Part shown: positions 59,143 through 64,000 of the stretch, one piece after another
How the letters are laid out: each line of letters opens with the position of its first letter
Position numbering within the stretch: the stretch's first letter is position 1
NCBI GenBank assembly: GCA_932521035.1
Contig: OW051494.1
Coordinates: 4,698,001-4,762,000, forward strand
Direction of reading: 5' to 3'
DNA: 64,000 bases
Origin: Oscheius dolichura
Lineage: Eukaryota; Nematoda; Chromadorea; Rhabditida; Rhabditidae
Translations under genes and position numbers: made by a program
Notes under the pieces: model-generated
Told to the model about the DNA's origin: nothing
The model's database searches: none
The model's input: only the letters and a program-made list of their open reading frames with translations

Positions 59143-61049
59143 TGGGGGCTGTAAATAAGGAAGACATTTTTGGACCACCGTGGGAACGGGCTGATAAGGG
59201 CTGATGTGGTTGAATTACGGGGGTCAGACACGGGGCGAGGTTCGATGGATCAATGGCAGTGGACTCATTTGTCACGGGGGGTGGACGGGAGGATGAGAAA
59301 TGGACTGGGCACAGGTAGAGTAGAGGGAGTAGTGGAAGGATCAATTGGTCAGTAAACACGAGGATCTTCCTCCCCCCGAGCCGTGTACAAGTGATAGCTG
59401 GCCGGAGGCGGACGGGCTCGGCCATAATGACATTGCTTTGCAAATACGGCCAACGGAAGGAGTCGATTTCAACACATGGAGCATTTTGGAGTGCCGGGGG
59501 GATCGGACTGATCAATAGCCGGGAAAGATCCGGAGACGGATAAGAGGGCCTTTTGTGAGAGCACGTGTGATTGCAGTGGGCGAGGTAATGGAGGGACGGC
59601 GGCCGGGCGGCCCTTCTCTACAAAAGGCATTTTGGCGCCAAGCCAGCTGGACGGCGAAACAGGCCGGGGCGAGGGGAGGGAGAAAAGAAAGACGGCATCG
59701 TAATTACCAAACGGACATGAGACTACCGAAAACAATCGGAAGAGCCGTTTATGACGGGCCCGGTCGGCCCCTTTGGTCCCGAACTCTAAAGTCATCTCGA
59801 GTTGTTTGTGGCCGGCCGGGCCCGTCATTTCCCTTATAACTCCCCTGCCCTGCACTTTCCTCCCGGTCGGCCTGCGCTACAAAATCTCGTCTTTCCCTCA
59901 TTAGAGGCCTCTTATCGTCTAAAAATATGAAAATATTGATTCGTGGGCCGGCTTTTGGAGATATTCCGTGGATTTGAGGAGTTATTTACACGCCGTATGA
60001 TCTTTCCATTATCCAGGTGCACATACATCGGTAGAGGCGTCAAAATAGACGAAACCGGTAGTCGGCCTCCTCCATTCAACTCCTCTCACTTTCCCCACTT
60101 TTGTGCTTCCAAATTCAATTGGATCCTCGGTTCAATTTGATTAGAGTGGCCCTCAATCAACTTATATCTGCCCCCTTCCTTTTCCATTTCAAGCGACTCC
60201 TCCTGTTGCAGCTGACCTCAGTTGGCGCCAGATTCAAATGCCCCCGCCCCGGGTTGGGTCTATTCGGAGGGGTCGTCCCCCCTTCTGTAGCAGAAGGTTG
60301 CCCCCATCCGGCTCTTCCATTTCCATTGACCGCGTCGCGTGTCTCTGCGACGCGGCCTCTCCTTTTCTCTCTTGGTAAGGTTGTCAGTTGGAAGGCTGTG
60401 CTACCCCCGGCAGTCAACTTATTAATCTGGGGAAGGCGGGGGGTCAGAGGTGGGCGCCATTAGCCCCCGAGAACGGAAACCGCCGTAACTCGGGCGTGGA
60501 CCTTTGATTGCGGGGAATGAATGGAGCGCGGATTAAGGCAGCCGTCCCCCTTCTATGGAGCAGGTCGCGCGTGTTTTCCGCTGAGAATTTTAGATACTTT
60601 CGTTCGCGGCGGGACCCACTTGAGATATATTCAATTATTCCCTTTTCAGCTGTTGCCCCATGTTTGTTACCTAGTCCTCCCTGTCTCGGCGCCTCTTCCT
60701 CCTCTTACCGGAGATAAAGAAATTAGTTGAGGACAGCTCCAGGTGCTTGGTATGCATGGGTGGTCGGGTGCCCGTGCCCCCTTCCATAATTAATAAGGCC
60801 ACACACAGACACATCCCCCTCCTGGAGAGATTCCCCACCATATTGCACCAGACATGTACACCGCCCGCCTCTACTTCCGACTGCTCCCTTTCTAATCCAT
60901 TAGACTTCCACGCCCTATCAAGAATGCGTCATTCTCATCCGTCAAAGGCCGTCTCCTCTTCCATGTGCCAAGTGCAGTCCCCCAATCAGACGCATTCCCT
61001 CCTTTTCCACCTGCTGCCTCCCTTTCATTGTTGATTGCCCGGTTTAAGC
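59143..61049. other. Intergenic region, 1.9 kb
   Basis: No exon is supported on either strand. A short hairpin (CCGCGTCGC against GCGACGCGG) lies at about 60336-60362. The end is pyrimidine-rich leading to the next gene, whose ATG is one base after TTTAAG. Confidence 0.45.
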
Positions 61050-63556
61050 ATGGCCCCTTCGGGAGGGCGACCTCCCTTCCGCCGGCCGCCTCTCCTGCCC
61101 ATCCACCAGCCCTTCCTCTCCTTGGGTATTCTCAAAAACCTTGGCGGAATACTCCTGACCGTCGTCTTCCTGGTCGCCCTCCTCCTGGCCAGTCCTGTCC
61201 TCCTCAGCTTTCGACTGGTCGGCTACCTGAAGAGAAAGAGCCGGCGATGGCAGTACTCCCTGAGGTGAGGCGGGCAGTATCAGAAGTGACGTACTTTGCA
61301 GACACTGCTCGCATAATTGGCCTCTCATTGGAGCGGCTCCCGACCTGGGCATACTCACTTTGTCTTCGGAGGTTGACGTCGAAAGGCTCAATTTCAATGT
61401 CAGCCATTAGAGGGGGAAGAAAACGTGTCAATGGTTCAGATAAATGACGTCTCATTGGGAGTGGACGAGCAGGCCGACGCGGAGATGTTTGACCTACGCA
61501 GTGGCCACGTCGTGAGGGACTGGAACCAGAGGTACCCCCACCGACTACAGTAATCACCCTTTCCAGCGAGCGGAGCCTTCGATCCCCGCAGGACTTGATG
61601 GCCTTCTTGAATGAAACCCTTCCACCCCAACAGGAACGGGTGGATGTGAGGGTCATCAATAACTACTCCAAGGGGGCTGGCTGTCCGGAGAGGTCCACCA
61701 GTCTGATGGTCATCTCCAACCCCTCCCAGAACAGGGTTTGCCTCCCCCGGCTCCTTAGCATCCTCACCAACCAGAGGATGTACCTGGAGGTAGGTGTCTC
61801 TCCCCCCGTCCTCGACTCTTTCAGATGGAGCCCCTCCCCTCCTACCACTTCTTCATGCCCCTCCGTCACAACTACTGTCTCCACAACTTTTTCGTCGTCT
61901 CCTTCAGTGTAAGGGCCCTCGTTTTATAGCAGTTACGAGTTCAGTTATTGACTTCGGGGGCCACTTGCCTCCTGTCCATGTTGACGAAGGGCAAGTCGCC
62001 ACTTTGGGGAGAACTCTCTGGAGAGACCAAGAAGAGAAGTGGCAAAAACAGGAGGACGCCCCGGACCAGGGACAGCTCCCTCGAAAACGGGCCCGAGGAG
62101 ACGACCACCCACAGCAAAGAGAACGGCTCATTCAAGGCGTCCTCCCTCCTGAGCACCGGTAGGTCTCGATCCCTCCTCTACTAGCCTCATGTACAGAAAA
62201 CCAGACAACCCACGCTCGGTGCTGGAAGGCCGTCCCCAACATGGATCTGGTCGGTCGGGCGGAGAGACTGCTCCGAGCCACCACGGCGGAGATGATGCTG
62301 GCTCTTGTGGCCGGCACTCTTCGGGCATACTGTAGAGATCAGGTAACGGCGATGTCTCCCATGGCTGACCCTTTCCCACAGGGAATACCGTATCCTCCGG
62401 ATGTCGGCTGCCTCGTCCCCGTCTCCTGCCGCAACTTCCTCCCCGTCGCCTGTGGTTATCCCTGCGATGTGTTGAGTTTCCCACTCAAACTGCCTCTGAG
62501 TGTCGAGGGGACTATCCCCCGTGTCTGGACAGTGCAGAAGCGGCTCCTGGAGGGGCTGAATGGCCATGTGCCCGCCGTCTTGAAGATTGCTCAGATAGCA
62601 GGTGAGTGCCGTCTCCTCCCCGGCCACCACTCGTTTCAGTCCGCTGCTGTTCGACGAAAGAATCCTCCGCCCAATGGTTGCGTCACTTGTTCACTTCAAA
62701 TTCCATCCACGTCGCCTTCTATCGAGCCTCGGGCGACTTCAAGGTAGGCCGGGCTATGCCAAATGGGACGAGTGGTTGCAGCTGTCGAGGAGTGCCACCA
62801 TCGAGTCCATTCACTTGTTTCCCTCGCTGGATCCCGGCATTAAAGCCAGCTTTGTGTTTATCCAATGTGGGAGAACAACGCAGATGTGTGCCAGCCTCTG
62901 CCGGAAGACCTTCCCCAATCCTGACGTGGTCCTGAACCTATTCGAGGTAGGCCCATTCAGCTGTCCCTTCTGATTGGCCGGCCAGAAAGAGACCCTCCAC
63001 CTTTTGGATCACTTGGCCGTCCGTCTCCTGTCCCTGCCCCAGTCCACCTTCCTCCCGGGTGTCCACCAATTTGGAGAAGAGGTCGAGGATGAGGAGAGTC
63101 CGTCGGCCAGCGAATATCTCCGGGAGAAGACGACTCCCAAGAAGCAGGACAGGGAGTGTTCGCTGGAGGAGCTGCACGAGTTGCTGGCCACGGTCCAACA
63201 GGAGCTCGACGGAATGAGGTCCAACCCCCAGGTAAGGGATGTCGCCTGCCAGACAAGGAGGATGCTCAGGGAGACCGGACCGAGTACATCCGAAAACTGG
63301 GCGAGTTGGAGGGCCGGATGCAGATGTTCCACGACTCGATCACGGAGAAGCTTGGCCTCGAGGGGGCCGTTGAGGGTGAGCCGGATCTCGTGGAGAATGT
63401 CCTCGCTCCGTATAAAGACCCTCCAGGTGACTCCCCTGTTTTCTTTTCTAACAAAAAATAATTACAGTAAGCTCCAGGGAGCGTCGCTTCAGTCGAGAGT
63501 TGATCCGAGATGGTGACCACCACCGCGCCCGGAAGTCCTCTATGTCGTCCATGTAG
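61050..63556 (+). CDS. Membrane-anchored acyltransferase-like protein (WS/DGAT-type C-terminal domain)
   Basis: The N-terminus (MAPSGGRPPFRRPPLLPIHQ) precedes a strong membrane helix (GILLTVVFLVALLLASPVLL) and a basic stop (YLKRKSRRW). Short-intron exons then give VDVRVINNYSKGAGCPERST, LLSILTNQRMYLE and a Ser/Lys-rich insert. The block TAEMMLALVAGTLRAYCRDQ, DVGCLVPVSCRNFL and LSFPLKLPLSVEGTIPRVWT resembles the C-terminal part of wax-ester synthase/diacylglycerol acyltransferases. A coiled C-terminus follows (SLEELHELLATVQQELDGMR, GELEGRMQMFHDSITEKLGL), ending HHRARKSSMSSM at 63556. The HHxxxDG catalytic motif of active enzymes was not found where expected. Lipid synthesis is therefore a cautious inference, and a non-catalytic relative is possible. 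AATAAA lies near 63779. Confidence 0.6.
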
Positions 63557-64000
63557 CCGTCCCGCCAGTATTGTCGCTGCTGGAATATTTTTCCCCGAAA
63601 ACTATTCCTGACGCGAAGTGTTCCACATATCAGTGTCCGTATCCATTCCCTCTACGTGTCCCGTCTTTATCCCGACCATAATCATCCCAACCCGGTTCTT
63701 TCCTGTCTCTGCTTACCAAAAATGTGTCTATTGGGTAAATTTCATATTCTTGCTTTAATCACCGGTGTCACTGTACAGTAATAAAGTTTTTATTTCCAAC
63801 TTCTTGTTATCCCTTGAAGGACAAGATAGTCGTTGATTGCGCATTTTGGAAATTGGTGGACTGTTTGTTCGTGGCAACTGACTATAAAAACGGATATCAC
63901 ACCGCTCTGTCTAACAAACGCTCTTGTAAGCAATACGAACAAACATTTGGTGTTTTTATATTTCATACAAAACCACCTTTCGTCCAAAATTTTTATTTAC
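63557..64000. other. 3' end of the acyltransferase-like gene and AT-rich flank
   Basis: This contains the probable 3' UTR and poly(A) signal (about 63779-63784). The last 200 bp are AT-richer, with no supported gene; a 65-codon minus-strand frame there is not protein-like enough to call. Confidence 0.4.

Noticed and set aside
1-64000. Horizontal transfer as an explanation for the AT-rich blocks.
   Set aside because: The genes inside them (formin, LSM4, TMED2, p32) are ordinary animal orthologues with spliceosomal introns and the same start-site pattern as the GC-rich genes.

Overview
This is a gene-dense animal nuclear window. About two dozen protein genes lie in 64 kb, nearly all interrupted by very small introns (many are 33-60 bp) and almost all with clear metazoan orthologues. 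A nematode is the best fit, possibly an early-branching (Trichuris/Trichinella-like) lineage, but that placement is inference. The evidence for it is the TIR-1-type SARM1 gene, the 40-bp introns, two amino-acid transporters with a cysteine-rich tail, and a 3' splice acceptor 0 to about 9 nt upstream of the start codon in at least fifteen genes. That last pattern is what spliced-leader trans-splicing produces. I saw no bacterial, phage or CRISPR signature and no convincing tRNA or rRNA gene.

Layout from left to right. 0-2.3 kb (-): zinc-domain regulator related to the ZSWIM3 N-terminus. 4.0-4.4 kb (+): small unknown gene. 4.9-6.7 kb (+): secreted proline-rich protein. 6.9-11.9 kb (-): diaphanous formin, AT-rich. 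12.0-13.3 kb: weak short gene candidates. 14.1-15.0 kb (+): very-long-chain 3-hydroxyacyl-CoA dehydratase, tail to tail with PEX13 (15.0-16.2 kb, -). 17.0-18.5 kb (+): protein with a duplicated novel domain. 19.2-30.3 kb (-): SARM1/tir-1, with unusually long introns and an internal alternative first exon. 32.1-34.6 kb (-): matrix metalloproteinase. 35.9-37.8 kb (-): MAPK15/ERK7-like kinase. 38.9-48.4 kb (-): ARHGEF10-like RhoGEF. A 4.7-kb intron of the RhoGEF holds three tightly packed plus-strand genes (transporter, orphan, transporter).

49.2-50.5 kb (+): ELMO-domain protein. 51.0-52.1 kb (+): C-type lectin with a helical stalk. 52.2-52.7 kb (-): LSM4, head to head with a tiny basic ORF. 53.1-54.1 kb (+): TMED2/p24. 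54.8-55.8 kb (+): C1QBP/p32. 56.0-56.3 kb (-): small unknown gene. 56.4-58.5 kb (-): nucleoredoxin-like protein with a CPPS active site. 58.7-59.1 kb: a piggyBac-type MITE. 61.1-63.6 kb (+): membrane-anchored protein resembling wax-ester synthase/DGAT acyltransferases.

Two blocks (about 6.5-13.7 kb and 51.6-56 kb) are strongly AT-rich, while the rest is GC-rich. Both left boundaries fall inside or beside single genes, so this is regional composition rather than foreign DNA. The genes are mostly housekeeping or signalling functions (cytoskeleton, Rho/Arf regulation, secretory pathway, peroxisome, lipid synthesis, mitochondria, RNA), and most do not form an obvious pathway. The nested trio in the RhoGEF intron is the main functional cluster.
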